DNA from: Paludibacter sp.
GTDB taxonomy: Bacteria > Bacteroidota > Bacteroidia > Bacteroidales > Paludibacteraceae
Assembly: GCA_023666945.1 (NCBI GenBank)
Contig: JAMPAY010000001.1
Location: 124,001-188,000 of the forward strand
Direction of reading: 5' to 3'
Length of the DNA: 64,000 nt
In this document: in pieces, positions 44,665 to 53,346 of the stretch
Position numbering within the stretch: position 1 is the stretch's first letter
Layout: each line of letters opens with the position of its first letter
Notes under the pieces: model-generated
The model's database searches: none
Seen by the model: the letters and a program-made list of their open reading frames with translations, nothing else
Told to the model about the DNA's origin: nothing
Made by a program: the position numbers and the translations under genes

Positions 44665-46389
44665 TTATTCTTCAAGGGTACTTCTGTGAATATCCTGAAC
44701 CATCATCTGCACGCTTGTATTCCCGCGAAACGTATTCTTCTCCAACGTATAGCAAACATCCACACGATTACCGTTACGAAAATACGACTCCATCTGTCCT
44801 TGCCCGAAAGCAATACCCGAAAGCACCGAACGTCCGTCCGTAACGTCCAAACGAAGATGCTCATGCGATTTTCCTACGGCTCTCGTATAGCGATAATTAA
44901 ACAAATTACGACTCACAAACACAGGACGTGGATTCCCCGGACCGCAAGGCTCCAAATGCTCCACTACACTTACAAACTGAGATGTAATATCACCCAACGA
45001 CAATTCCGATTCCACATCAATATATGGTTGGCGTTGTTCCTGCAAAATGTGTGCCGACACATACTCCTCAAAACGCCTACAAAACTGAGTATAATTCTCC
45101 GATTTCATCGACAATCCTGCCGCGAATACATGACCACCGAAATTCTCCAATAAATCACGGCAAGAATCTATCGCACTATATATATCAAAGCCGCCTACCG
45201 AACGAGCCGAACCCGATACTATGCCATCCGATTCTGTTAAAACAATTGTCGGACGGTAATAATATTCCGTCAAACGAGAAGCAACAATTCCTATAACCCC
45301 CTTATGCCAATCCTTACCACAAACCACCGTACTGCACCGTTGCACATTATCCTCTTCTTCGGCAAGTTGTTGTAAAGCCTCAAGAGTAATCTGTTGATCC
45401 AATCCCTTGCGGGTCGTATTATGTTCTTCTATTTCCTTACCCATCAACAAAGCCGTTTCCGCAGTTTCTGTCAATAACAAACTTACCGCATCCCTTCCCG
45501 ACTTTATGCGTCCGCATGCATTCAAACGAGGACCTATCTTATACATCAAATCGGCAAATGTAACCTCATTAGGAGTCACACCTGCTTGCTGCAACAAACT
45601 TTGTACGCCCACCAACGGACTGCGCCTCATCTGTTTCAATCCATGATAAGCCAATACACGATTCTCCCCAGTCACCGGCACTATATCCGAAGCAATACTC
45701 ATTGCCGTCAATTCTAAAAGCGGACACAACGTCTCTATGCCTATACCTTGCCGCTCCGCAAAAGCCTGTACCAACTTAAAACCAACACCACACCCTGAAA
45801 GATCCTTACAAGGATAAGCACAATCCGTGCGTTTAGGATCCAATACAGCCACTGCACAAGGTATCTCTTCGGCAGGCAAATGATGATCACAAATTATAAA
45901 ATCCACACCACACGAACGTGCATATTCCACCTTATCCATACTCCTAATCCCACAATCCAATGCGATGATCAATCCACACTTGTGTTCCACCGCATAATCC
46001 ACACCTTGATACGAAATACCGTAACCTTCTTGATAACGATCAGGAATATAAAAATCAAAATTATTGTAATGAGTAGCAAGAAACTTACAAACCAGCGCAA
46101 CTGCCGTTGTTCCATCCACATCATAATCTCCATACACCAATATGCGCTCATTGTTTTCCACCGCAGCCGACAAACGCATCACGGCCTTCTCCATATCTTT
46201 CATCAAAAAAGGATCATGCAATTCTGTCAAACTCGGAGCAATAAAACGACGTGCCGACTCTGCACTATACAATCCCCTACGCACCAACAACGATGCAGAC
46301 GCTTCACTTATACACAACTCACGAGCAAGTTTGTCTCTTATCAACATCTCCTTGCCGTTCAATGCGCGTATATGCCAAATAGTCTGCAT
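44665..46389 (-). CDS. recJ: Single-stranded-DNA-specific exonuclease RecJ
   Basis: 574 aa from the ATG at 46389 ([14 protein letters not shown]); the frame is open 66 bp further but that part overlaps a possible -7 box (TAACTTTA on the minus strand at 46425-46432). DHH-family motifs are [33 protein letters not shown] and the DHHA1 signature [12 protein letters not shown]. It degrades ssDNA 5' to 3' in repair. First gene of the recJ-tdk-priA series. Confidence 0.94.
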   Translation of the reverse strand: MQTIWHIRALNGKEMLIRDKLARELCISEASASLLVRRGLYSAESARRFIAPSLTELHDPFLMKDMEKAVMRLSAAVENNERILVYGDYDVDGTTAVALVCKFLATHYNNFDFYIPDRYQEGYGISYQGVDYAVEHKCGLIIALDCGIRSMDKVEYARSCGVDFIICDHHLPAEEIPCAVAVLDPKRTDCAYPCKDLSGCGVGFKLVQAFAERQGIGIETLCPLLELTAMSIASDIVPVTGENRVLAYHGLKQMRRSPLVGVQSLLQQAGVTPNEVTFADLMYKIGPRLNACGRIKSGRDAVSLLLTETAETALLMGKEIEEHNTTRKGLDQQITLEALQQLAEEEDNVQRCSTVVCGKDWHKGVIGIVASRLTEYYYRPTIVLTESDGIVSGSARSVGGFDIYSAIDSCRDLLENFGGHVFAAGLSMKSENYTQFCRRFEEYVSAHILQEQRQPYIDVESELSLGDITSQFVSVVEHLEPCGPGNPRPVFVSRNLFNYRYTRAVGKSHEHLRLDVTDGRSVLSGIAFGQGQMESYFRNGNRVDVCYTLEKNTFRGNTSVQMMVQDIHRSTLEE

Positions 46390-46464
46390 GCTTTCACTTA
46401 AAAATATTTGTACGATTCGGGGCGTAAAGTTACTGTATTTTTCGCAATTAGACAAGCATAAAAA

Positions 46465-46500
46465 GTGCGACTATAATAGTTTCAACTATCATAGTCGCAC
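46465..46500 (-). terminator. Terminator of small membrane-protein gene
   Basis: GTGCGACTAT with ATAGTCGCAC and ATAGT with ACTAT form a 15-bp stem with one mismatch (46475/46490) and a TTCA tetraloop. The minus strand continues with TTTTTATG. It is 32 bp past the stop of the 46532 gene. Confidence 0.85.
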
Positions 46501-46531
46501 CTCAATTACTATTCCTGCACATACACTGTGC

Positions 46532-47155
46532 CTAAGCACAAGTACACGTTTCCGCATCACCTTCTGTCAGCGTCTTGTATATCATCGCATTGCATCCCAT
46601 AACCAGCGGACTCACGAACAAGCACAGCAACAATATCAAGCATAGCATTAATGTTTCACTGTCACACGCATTGCCTATCAATACAAACAATAGCGTGGTC
46701 AGAACAATAGCCGCCGATAGAATCAATCCTATGGCAAATATACGCCATTTGTTACCATATGTCAATCTGTTACTCTCGTGCAATGCATCCAATGCAGTCA
46801 TATCCTTATCTACAAACAAATAAACAGCCAAACTCCACGCATACATGATTACATACATCGGAATCACTCCGAAAAACAATCCTATTAGACAAGCCACCAA
46901 CATAATAGCAGACAATATGAAATACTCACCCATATTCCGGCGATACTCACTCTTAAAAATAAACAACGGAGAAATCACTTTACCCTTAGCAAGTTCTACC
47001 GGAATCGACTGCATTGCGATAGTCGTACCTACATTCAAGTACGGAATCCAAATCGTCAAAAGATAAAGTAACTGAGCACACACAATCGACAAAAAATTTG
47101 CCGTACCCAACAACACTCCTTCCTTAAGAATGTTTGAAATACATAGTTTTTTCAT
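46532..47155 (-). CDS. Hypothetical multi-pass membrane protein (DUF975/YciC-like)
   Basis: 207 aa from the ATG at 47155 (MKKLCISN); an alternative ATG four codons upstream (47167) cannot be excluded. Five predicted membrane helices. The middle segment TALDALHESNRLTYGNKWRIFAIGLIL resembles the short conserved helix-turn before a membrane helix in DUF975/YciC-like proteins, which is only a family-level impression. The C-terminus is acidic and cysteine-containing (EGDAETCTCA). No catalytic motif. It follows the nitrilase-family gene by 131 bp and has a strong terminator. Confidence 0.6.
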   Translation of the reverse strand: MKKLCISNILKEGVLLGTANFLSIVCAQLLYLLTIWIPYLNVGTTIAMQSIPVELAKGKVISPLFIFKSEYRRNMGEYFILSAIMLVACLIGLFFGVIPMYVIMYAWSLAVYLFVDKDMTALDALHESNRLTYGNKWRIFAIGLILSAAIVLTTLLFVLIGNACDSETLMLCLILLLCLFVSPLVMGCNAMIYKTLTEGDAETCTCA

Positions 47156-47286
47156 ACCGAAAACCATTTATATTTGCTCGTTTGCCTCTTACGAACAATA
47201 ACATAAACAATGCGGGAATATAAGGCATATCATCGGGGGCACATACACATCCGAGACACATTTCCGCTTTATACTTTTTTCTCTTC

Positions 47287-48060
47287 TCATAAAAGTTCAA
47301 ACACATCCGCATCCCGCCACAACGGCAAACGCTCCCTAAAGCGTCGCAACGCGACTATATCCAAATCTGCAATTTTCGTATTTTCCTCGTTTTCATCGAA
47401 AGATACAACCCTATTTAAATGCGTATCCAACGCTACCGAATGTCCTGAATAATGCAAACCTAACGCATCATCGCCCACTCTGTTTACCGCACAAAGCAAG
47501 CACTGATTTTCCGTTGCACGAGCAGGCAATAAGGCGTCCCAATAACCGATACGGACATCCGGCCAATTAGCACAATACAACAACACATCATAATCCGTTC
47601 CCGACCGATTCCTACTCCACACCGGAAAACGTAGATCATAACAAATCAACAAGCAAAAACGCACACCCTTATACTCCGATATCACACGCTCATGCCCTGC
47701 CGTAAAAAAAGCAGCCTCTCCACCATGTGCATACAAATGTCTTTTATCAACAAAATCAACCATTCCATCGGGTCTTACAAAAAAACCGCGATTATAAACC
47801 TTATCATCCTCACGTACAATAAAACTACCAACTATCGCAATATCATACGCACAAGCCCATTGTTTCAGACATTGCAACGTACGTCCCCCTCTTTCTTCCG
47901 CCAACTCAAGATTATCCGTACAAAATCCGGTCGTGAACATTTCCGGCAACATCGCCACATCAGCCCTCCCCTTCAATGCCGCAAGACGCATTCCTGTCAA
48001 TCTCAAATTCTCCTCTATATCTGCCCATACAATCGAATACTGTAATAATGCTATTTTCAT
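47287..48060 (-). CDS. Nitrilase/omega-amidase family hydrolase
   Basis: 257 aa. The C-N hydrolase triad is visible: Glu40 in LPEMFTTGF, Lys in VDKRHLYAHGGE (about 110) and nucleophile Cys in CLLICYDLRFPVWSR (about 144). The short length and the sequence around the cysteine place it with YafV/omega-amidase enzymes, which deaminate alpha-ketoglutaramate and related waste products. A -7 box lies 33 bp upstream. Confidence 0.9.
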   Translation of the reverse strand: MKIALLQYSIVWADIEENLRLTGMRLAALKGRADVAMLPEMFTTGFCTDNLELAEERGGRTLQCLKQWACAYDIAIVGSFIVREDDKVYNRGFFVRPDGMVDFVDKRHLYAHGGEAAFFTAGHERVISEYKGVRFCLLICYDLRFPVWSRNRSGTDYDVLLYCANWPDVRIGYWDALLPARATENQCLLCAVNRVGDDALGLHYSGHSVALDTHLNRVVSFDENEENTKIADLDIVALRRFRERLPLWRDADVFELL

Positions 48061-48092
48061 TTCTACTTACCTAAATAGTATGTTACACGTTG

Positions 48093-48100
48093 CAAATATA
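48093..48100 (-). promoter_or_regulatory. Promoter -7 box of nitrilase-family gene
   Basis: The minus strand reads TATATTTG followed by CAACG, 33 bp before the start codon. Confidence 0.68.
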
Positions 48101-48175
48101 CAACTTTTCTTCAATTTAACAAAAACTCAACGTACATATCTTCAACTTAACCACTTCTATTTTAATCTTATTAAA

Positions 48176-48201
48176 TTACAATATCCTTCGTAATATTGTA
48201 A
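48176..48201. repeat. Inverted repeat TTACAATAT/ATATTGTAA
   Basis: Perfect 9-bp arms separated by 8 nt (48176-48184 and 48193-48201). A related AACAATATTA occurs about 20 bp further right. It is AT-rich with no T-tract tail, so an operator or DNA structure is as likely as a terminator. Confidence 0.5.
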
Positions 48202-48252
48202 CACTTTGTTGCGTTTATAACAATATTACTTACAACCACTGCATTATACTCG

Positions 48253-48285
48253 TCTACAAGACAGTTACGAGACTTCGACGAGACC
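48253..48285 (-). repeat. 11-nt tandem repeat tract, three units
   Basis: On the minus strand the units read GGTCTCGTCGA, AGTCTCGTAAC and TGTCTTGTAGA, each exactly 11 nt. The same core recurs at 58157-58200. It lies inside the 409-bp nitrilase-topA intergenic region, which holds no gene that I can see. Confidence 0.6.
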
Positions 48286-48420
48286 TTATCCCGTTATCAA
48301 TATGTCAAATTTAACTGACTGCTCTATACTTGCAACAATATCATCAAATTACTCAATATTATTTTTTGATATGGTTACAGTAAAATCCGCACTGCATTTG
48401 CACCATTCAAAAACTTGTAG

Positions 48421-48428
48421 TACCTTTG
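48421..48428 (+). promoter_or_regulatory. Promoter -7 box of topA
   Basis: TACCTTTG followed by CCGCG, 40 bp before the topA start. Confidence 0.72.
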
Positions 48429-48468
48429 CCGCGTTTTTTGGAAAAATACGCAAATCTATCCATCCCTA

Positions 48469-50805
48469 ATGAGCAAAAACCTTGTTATAGTAGAGTCTCC
48501 TGCCAAGGCAAAAACCATAGAAAAATTTCTTGGAGCAGATTATCATGTATTATCTTCACAAGGGCATGTACGCGATATTGAGGGAGTAGGGAAAAATAGT
48601 ATCGGTATCGATTTCGAACACAATTATGCACCACATTATGCCATTGATGCAAAAAAACAGAAACTGATCGATACCCTGCGTACCGAAGCAAAAAAAGCCG
48701 ACACCGTATGGCTTGCATCCGATGAAGACCGCGAGGGAGAAGCCATTGCATGGCACTTACAAGAAGTGCTTAACTTGCAAAAAGAGAATACACGACGAAT
48801 CGTTTTCCACGAGATTACGAAAACTGCCATACAAGATGCCATACGCTCCCCCCGAGATATTGATTACAATCTTGTCAATGCACAACAAGCACGTCGCGTA
48901 TTGGATCGTATCGTTGGATACGAATTATCACCCGTGTTGTGGAAAAAAATCATTCCCGGACTTTCTGCCGGTCGAGTACAGTCTGTCGCAGTACGACTCA
49001 TCGTGGAGCGCGAACGCGAAATCAACACTTTCACACCCACTGCACAATACCGAATAGTTGCTGATTTCATCGGAAAAGACACCACAGGGCACGAACAAAA
49101 ACTCCGCATGGAGTTAAACCATAAATTTGCAACAAAAGAAGAGGCTCTAACATTCTTAGAGGAAGCCCGAAATCGCAACTTCTATATCAAGAATGTTACC
49201 AAGCGCCCTGTAAAACGTTCACCCGCACCGCCTTTCACCACCTCCAGTCTACAACAAGAAGCCGCACGAAAATTACATTTCCCGGTAGCAAAGACTATGA
49301 GAGTTGCACAAAGTCTGTACGAGTCCGGACGGATTACTTATATGCGTACCGACTCCGTCAACTTATCATCATTAGCATTAGGTACTACAAAAGCACAAAT
49401 TGTCGAACAATTCGGAGAAAAATACCACCAATTCCGTACTTTCCACACGACCGCCAAAGGCGCACAAGAAGCACACGAGGCCATACGTCCCACCTACATG
49501 GAAAACCAACAGGCAGGAACTACCGACGACGAACGCAAATTATACGAATTGATTTGGAAACGGACTGCCGCATCGCAAATGGCAGATGCTCAATTGGAGA
49601 GTACACGCATTGAGGTCGGAGCCGAAAATATGCCCTATGTCTTTGCCGCAACGGGTGAGGTCATTCTCTTTGAGGGCTTTATGAAAGTCTACATTCAATC
49701 ATCTGACGATGAAACTGAAGCAGCAACTTCACTCTTGCCACGATTCGAAAAAGATACTCTTATGAACTATCAAGAGATAGTCGCACAAGAGTCATTTACC
49801 AAAGCACCTATCCGATACACAGAAGCATCTCTTGTCAAGAAAATGGAAGAATTAGGCATCGGACGCCCTTCTACCTATGCTGCTGTCATCGAAACCATTC
49901 AGTCGCGCGACTATGTCGAACGACGCACCGTTGAAGCGCAAAAACGCAATGTTAACGTTCTGACGCTCAAACAGAATAAAATAACTGACCAAACAAAGGT
50001 CGAAAACTATGGTGCCGATAGTGGTAAACTTTTCCCTACCGATCTCGGATGCATCACCAACGATTTCCTATGGGCATCTTTTCCAACCATCCTCAACTAC
50101 GATTTCACAGCAGAAGCCGAATCTGAATTCGATGCTATTGCTGCAGGAAAAATGGAATGGGTCAATATGGTAGATAAGTTCTATAAAACTTTCCACCCTG
50201 CTGTCACATCTGTCCCCACAGGAAAAATCGAAGGACGCATCTTAGGCAACGACCCCGCATCAGGACGACTGGTAACCGCTAAAATCGGAAAGAAAGGACC
50301 ATGTATACAAATCGGCACTTCTACCGATGAAGACAAACCGCTTTTTGCATCACTCAAACAGGGGCAATCTATCTATACCATTACACTCGAAGAGGCATTG
50401 GATTTATTCAATACCCCATACCCCTATACCGTAGGGCAATTTGAAGGATGCGATTTGATAGTCAACGTGGGCATGTTCGGACCTTATGTAAAGCAAGACA
50501 AAACCTACTACTCTATCCCAAAGAACATCGACCCGCAACACATATCTCTTGAAGAAGCCATCCGACTCATTGAACAAAAACGTCAATCACTCTTACCTCT
50601 TCACGAGTTTGGTGATATCTTAGTCATGAACGGACGTTTCGGACCATATATCAAATACAACGAACAAAATTACAAATTGCCCAAAGGAACCGATGCAAAC
50701 GCACTTACCGAGGACGATTGTAAAAACATTATAGCAACAACAACCCCTACTGCCGCAAAAGCACGACGAACCAAAAGCACAGTAAAAAGGGGCACAAAGA
50801 AATAA
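48469..50805 (+). CDS. topA: DNA topoisomerase I
   Basis: 778 aa type IA topoisomerase that relaxes negative supercoils. The Toprim start is VIVESPAKAKTIEKFLG, with ASDEDREGEAIAWHL following. SAGRVQSVAVRLIVERE and the active-site Tyr291 in RITYMRTDSVNLS are intact. The C-terminal part (about 590-750) lacks cysteine zinc ribbons and instead has repeated Gly-rich TopoI-C units (GPCIQIG, GPYVKQD, GPYIKYN). It ends in a Lys/Arg-rich tail. No terminator is visible before the tRNA gene 27 bp downstream, so the tRNA may be co-transcribed. Confidence 0.95.
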   Translation: MSKNLVIVESPAKAKTIEKFLGADYHVLSSQGHVRDIEGVGKNSIGIDFEHNYAPHYAIDAKKQKLIDTLRTEAKKADTVWLASDEDREGEAIAWHLQEVLNLQKENTRRIVFHEITKTAIQDAIRSPRDIDYNLVNAQQARRVLDRIVGYELSPVLWKKIIPGLSAGRVQSVAVRLIVEREREINTFTPTAQYRIVADFIGKDTTGHEQKLRMELNHKFATKEEALTFLEEARNRNFYIKNVTKRPVKRSPAPPFTTSSLQQEAARKLHFPVAKTMRVAQSLYESGRITYMRTDSVNLSSLALGTTKAQIVEQFGEKYHQFRTFHTTAKGAQEAHEAIRPTYMENQQAGTTDDERKLYELIWKRTAASQMADAQLESTRIEVGAENMPYVFAATGEVILFEGFMKVYIQSSDDETEAATSLLPRFEKDTLMNYQEIVAQESFTKAPIRYTEASLVKKMEELGIGRPSTYAAVIETIQSRDYVERRTVEAQKRNVNVLTLKQNKITDQTKVENYGADSGKLFPTDLGCITNDFLWASFPTILNYDFTAEAESEFDAIAAGKMEWVNMVDKFYKTFHPAVTSVPTGKIEGRILGNDPASGRLVTAKIGKKGPCIQIGTSTDEDKPLFASLKQGQSIYTITLEEALDLFNTPYPYTVGQFEGCDLIVNVGMFGPYVKQDKTYYSIPKNIDPQHISLEEAIRLIEQKRQSLLPLHEFGDILVMNGRFGPYIKYNEQNYKLPKGTDANALTEDDCKNIIATTTPTAAKARRTKSTVKRGTKK

Positions 50806-50832
50806 CAACACAATCTCCTTTCATGGAGGTAG

Positions 50833-50905
50833 CGAGATGTAGCGCAGTTGGTAGCGCACTACGTTCGGGACGTAGGGGTCGGGCGTTCGAGTCGCCTCAT
50901 CTCGA
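50833..50905 (+). tRNA. tRNA-Pro (anticodon CGG)
   Basis: 73 nt cloverleaf: acceptor CGAGATG with CATCTCG, D-arm GCGC/GCGC, anticodon stem CTACG/CGTAG around loop TTCGGGA (anticodon CGG), T-arm GGGCG-TTCGAGT-CGCCT, discriminator A. CCA is not encoded. It reads CCG proline codons. Confidence 0.93.
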
Positions 50906-50908
50906 CTG

Positions 50909-50947
50909 TTAACAAGGAATGTTCATCACATTCCTTGTTGACTTTTC
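50909..50947 (+). terminator. Terminator after tRNA-Pro
   Basis: AACAAGGAATGT and ACATTCCTTGTT form a perfect 12-bp stem with a 5-nt loop, followed by GACTTTTC. It begins 3 nt after the tRNA. Confidence 0.82.
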
Positions 50948-50991
50948 GAACAACACCCTATCTGCTTTTTTGATGTATGTAAATATTTCAC

Positions 50992-50999
50992 TACCTTTG
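50992..50999 (+). promoter_or_regulatory. Promoter -7 box of Na/Pi cotransporter
   Basis: TACCTTTG followed by TAGCG, 59 bp before the start codon. Confidence 0.7.
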
Positions 51000-51058
51000 T
51001 AGCGATTATAAAAACATATATCTTAATAAACAACACTATTCAACCAATAACAACCCTT

Positions 51059-52771
51059 ATGGAATACGGTATCTTAGATGTATTGACGCTTATCGGCTCC
51101 TTAGGAATCTTCTTATACGGCATGAAACTTATGAGCGAGGCTCTGCAAAAAGTAGCAGGACAGAAAATGCGCTCCATTTTAGCAACTATGACCAAAAACA
51201 AGTTTGTAGGTATTCTGTCCGGTATATTGGTTACCACGCTCATTCAAAGTTCTTCCGCCACTACCGTCATGGTAGTCAGTTTTGTCAATGCAGGACTACT
51301 CAACCTTACACAGGCCTTCAGTGTCATCATGGGAGCAAATATCGGTACAACTGCAACTGCATGGCTCATTGCACTATTAGGATTTAAAATCGACATATCG
51401 CTCCTGGCTGTACCTATTATTGCCTTCTCACTTCCCCTCTTATTCTCCAAACACAACAACCGACGCTATATAGGAGAATTAATCTTCGGCTTTGCCCTTA
51501 TATTTATGGGCATCGGACTGCTCAAATCATCCGTTCCCGACATACAAAGTCATCCCCATATACTGGCTTTCTTACAAAACTATACACAATGGGGATATGG
51601 TTCAGTCTTATTATTCCTATTGGTTGGTTCGGTTTTGACTGTTATCGTACAATCATCTTCTGCTGTCATGGCCATCACATTAGTCATGTGTAGCCAAGGA
51701 TGGATTCCTTATCACATGGCTATTGCCATGATTCTCGGCGAGAATATCGGTACAACCATCACTGCCAACATTGCAGCCCTATCAGGAAACATCGCTGCCA
51801 AACGTGCCGCTTTCTCACATTTTATCTTCAATATATTCGGAGTTTGCTGGGCATTGGCAGTCTTCTACCCCTTCAGTAATTTCGTGTTACACATCGTAGA
51901 AATATTCAGACCTACCGATTCGATCGAAGCAGCAGCATTCTCACTCTCTTTATTCCACTCTATATTCAACATATTTAACGTACTGATACTTTGCTGGTTC
52001 AGTAAATACATTGTAGCACTTGTAGAGCGAATTATACGCCCAAAGCAACAAGATACATTCTCAAATACAGCTGAGGCTTTCCAATTAACATACATTTCTA
52101 CCGGACTACTCTCCACCGCCGAACTATCGATTCTACAAGCCCGCAAAGAAGTTATTGCCTATGCACAGCGTATCCGAAACATGTACAACCAACTTCCCGA
52201 CCTGATAGAAGAGACCGATACTGCGGAGTTTTCTCACAAGTTCGAACAAATCAAACAACAAGAAGATGCCAGCGACCACATCGAAGCAGAAATATCCAAA
52301 TACATTGCAGCAGTAAGCACCGGACGACTCAGTTCCGAAAGTAAACTAAATACCCAACACATTCTCCGCATCATCTCCGAAATAGAAAGTGTAGCAGATG
52401 CCGCCTACAAAATAGCCTGCATTGTGCAACGCTATCGAGAGAAAAACATTACATGGAGCCATCAACATTGGGAAGCGATACAACAACTAATGGCACTTAC
52501 AAACAAGGCTGTAGACGGCATGATTAACGACTTACAAACCGACACTCTCTCTGAGCAACTGTTAACCGAAGCACGCAACACCGAAGTTCATATTAATAAT
52601 CTGCGAAACCAACTGCTCAACAACATCCTGATAGAAGTTAACGAGGGGAAAACCGAATATCAAGAAGGTGCTTATTTTCAAGATGTAGTACGCGTGTTGG
52701 AACGCATAGGAGACTATGTTGTCAATATTATCGAAGCACAAAGCAACCATAAATTATTCAAGTCGCTATAG
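51059..52771 (+). CDS. Na+/phosphate cotransporter with PhoU domain (NptA/YjbB type)
   Basis: 570 aa. The membrane half (about 1-320) holds the two inverted QSSS repeats of the family: LIQSSSATTVMVVSFVNAGLL and VIVQSSSAVMAITLVM, with GANIGTTATAW and GENIGTTITAN partners. The C-terminal half (about 350-570) is a helical PhoU-like domain with acidic metal-binding patches (EQIKQQEDASDHIEAEI and LERIGDYVVNIIEAQ). Together with DUF47-pit at 8.1-9.9 kb this gives the cell two PhoU-regulated phosphate systems. Direction (uptake or export) is not decidable from sequence. Confidence 0.9.
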   Translation: MEYGILDVLTLIGSLGIFLYGMKLMSEALQKVAGQKMRSILATMTKNKFVGILSGILVTTLIQSSSATTVMVVSFVNAGLLNLTQAFSVIMGANIGTTATAWLIALLGFKIDISLLAVPIIAFSLPLLFSKHNNRRYIGELIFGFALIFMGIGLLKSSVPDIQSHPHILAFLQNYTQWGYGSVLLFLLVGSVLTVIVQSSSAVMAITLVMCSQGWIPYHMAIAMILGENIGTTITANIAALSGNIAAKRAAFSHFIFNIFGVCWALAVFYPFSNFVLHIVEIFRPTDSIEAAAFSLSLFHSIFNIFNVLILCWFSKYIVALVERIIRPKQQDTFSNTAEAFQLTYISTGLLSTAELSILQARKEVIAYAQRIRNMYNQLPDLIEETDTAEFSHKFEQIKQQEDASDHIEAEISKYIAAVSTGRLSSESKLNTQHILRIISEIESVADAAYKIACIVQRYREKNITWSHQHWEAIQQLMALTNKAVDGMINDLQTDTLSEQLLTEARNTEVHINNLRNQLLNNILIEVNEGKTEYQEGAYFQDVVRVLERIGDYVVNIIEAQSNHKLFKSL

Positions 52772-52790
52772 TACGAAGTAAACACTACCG

Positions 52791-52821
52791 AACAAGAGTT
52801 TTAGAATACAACTCTTGTTTT
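52791..52821 (+). terminator. Terminator after Na/Pi cotransporter
   Basis: AACAAGAGTT and AACTCTTGTT form a perfect 10-bp stem with a 9-nt loop, followed by TTATAC. Confidence 0.75.
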
Positions 52822-52836
52822 ATACAAATAATTTCG

Positions 52837-52844
52837 TACCTTTG
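52837..52844 (+). promoter_or_regulatory. Promoter -7 box of yhcH-type/glgB operon
   Basis: TACCTTTG followed by CCAAC, 25 bp before the start codon. Confidence 0.7.
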
Positions 52845-52869
52845 CCAACATAACCAACCAAAACATATT

Positions 52870-53334
52870 ATGATATTAGATAAATTAGAAAACGCAGATG
52901 CCTATTTTGCTTGTGTACCCGGCTTTGAGCAATTTATGAATTTCTTTAACAACAACGACATGCTCAACCTACCCGCATGCAAAATCAAGATCAACGGTGA
53001 CGACCTCTTTGTTAATATCAACGACTTTACCGGCAAAAAAGAAGAAGATTGCCGAATGGAGGCACACAAAGAATATATCGATATCCAAATTCCATTGAAC
53101 AACGACGAGCAAATGGGGTGGAAAGCCCAAGAAGATTGTAAAATCATCATTTCACCCTATAACGAACAAAAAGATGTTGAATTCTACGGAGACAAAGCCT
53201 CTGCAATGCTTACTGTTCCCGCAGGACATTTTGCAGTCTTTTTCCCCGAAGACGCACATCAACCGGGAATTGCCGAAGGGTGTTCCTATCGTAAACTGAT
53301 TGTCAAAGCAAAAGACTTGCGTTCCAATCCCTAA
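52870..53334 (+). CDS. YhcH/YjgK/YiaL family protein
   Basis: 154 aa cupin-like protein. Family signatures are MEAHKEYIDIQIPL, EFYGDKASAMLTVPAGHFAVFFPEDAHQPGIAEG and a final KLIVKAK. The histidines and glutamates of MEAHKEYID and FFPEDAHQPG form the presumed metal site. Relatives accompany sialic acid and beta-galactoside catabolism (EbgC, NanQ), where NanQ acts as an anomerase, so a sugar mutarotase-type role is plausible here. It precedes the branching enzyme gene by 12 bp. Confidence 0.9.
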   Translation: MILDKLENADAYFACVPGFEQFMNFFNNNDMLNLPACKIKINGDDLFVNINDFTGKKEEDCRMEAHKEYIDIQIPLNNDEQMGWKAQEDCKIIISPYNEQKDVEFYGDKASAMLTVPAGHFAVFFPEDAHQPGIAEGCSYRKLIVKAKDLRSNP

Positions 53335-53346
53335 TCTCCTCTATCC

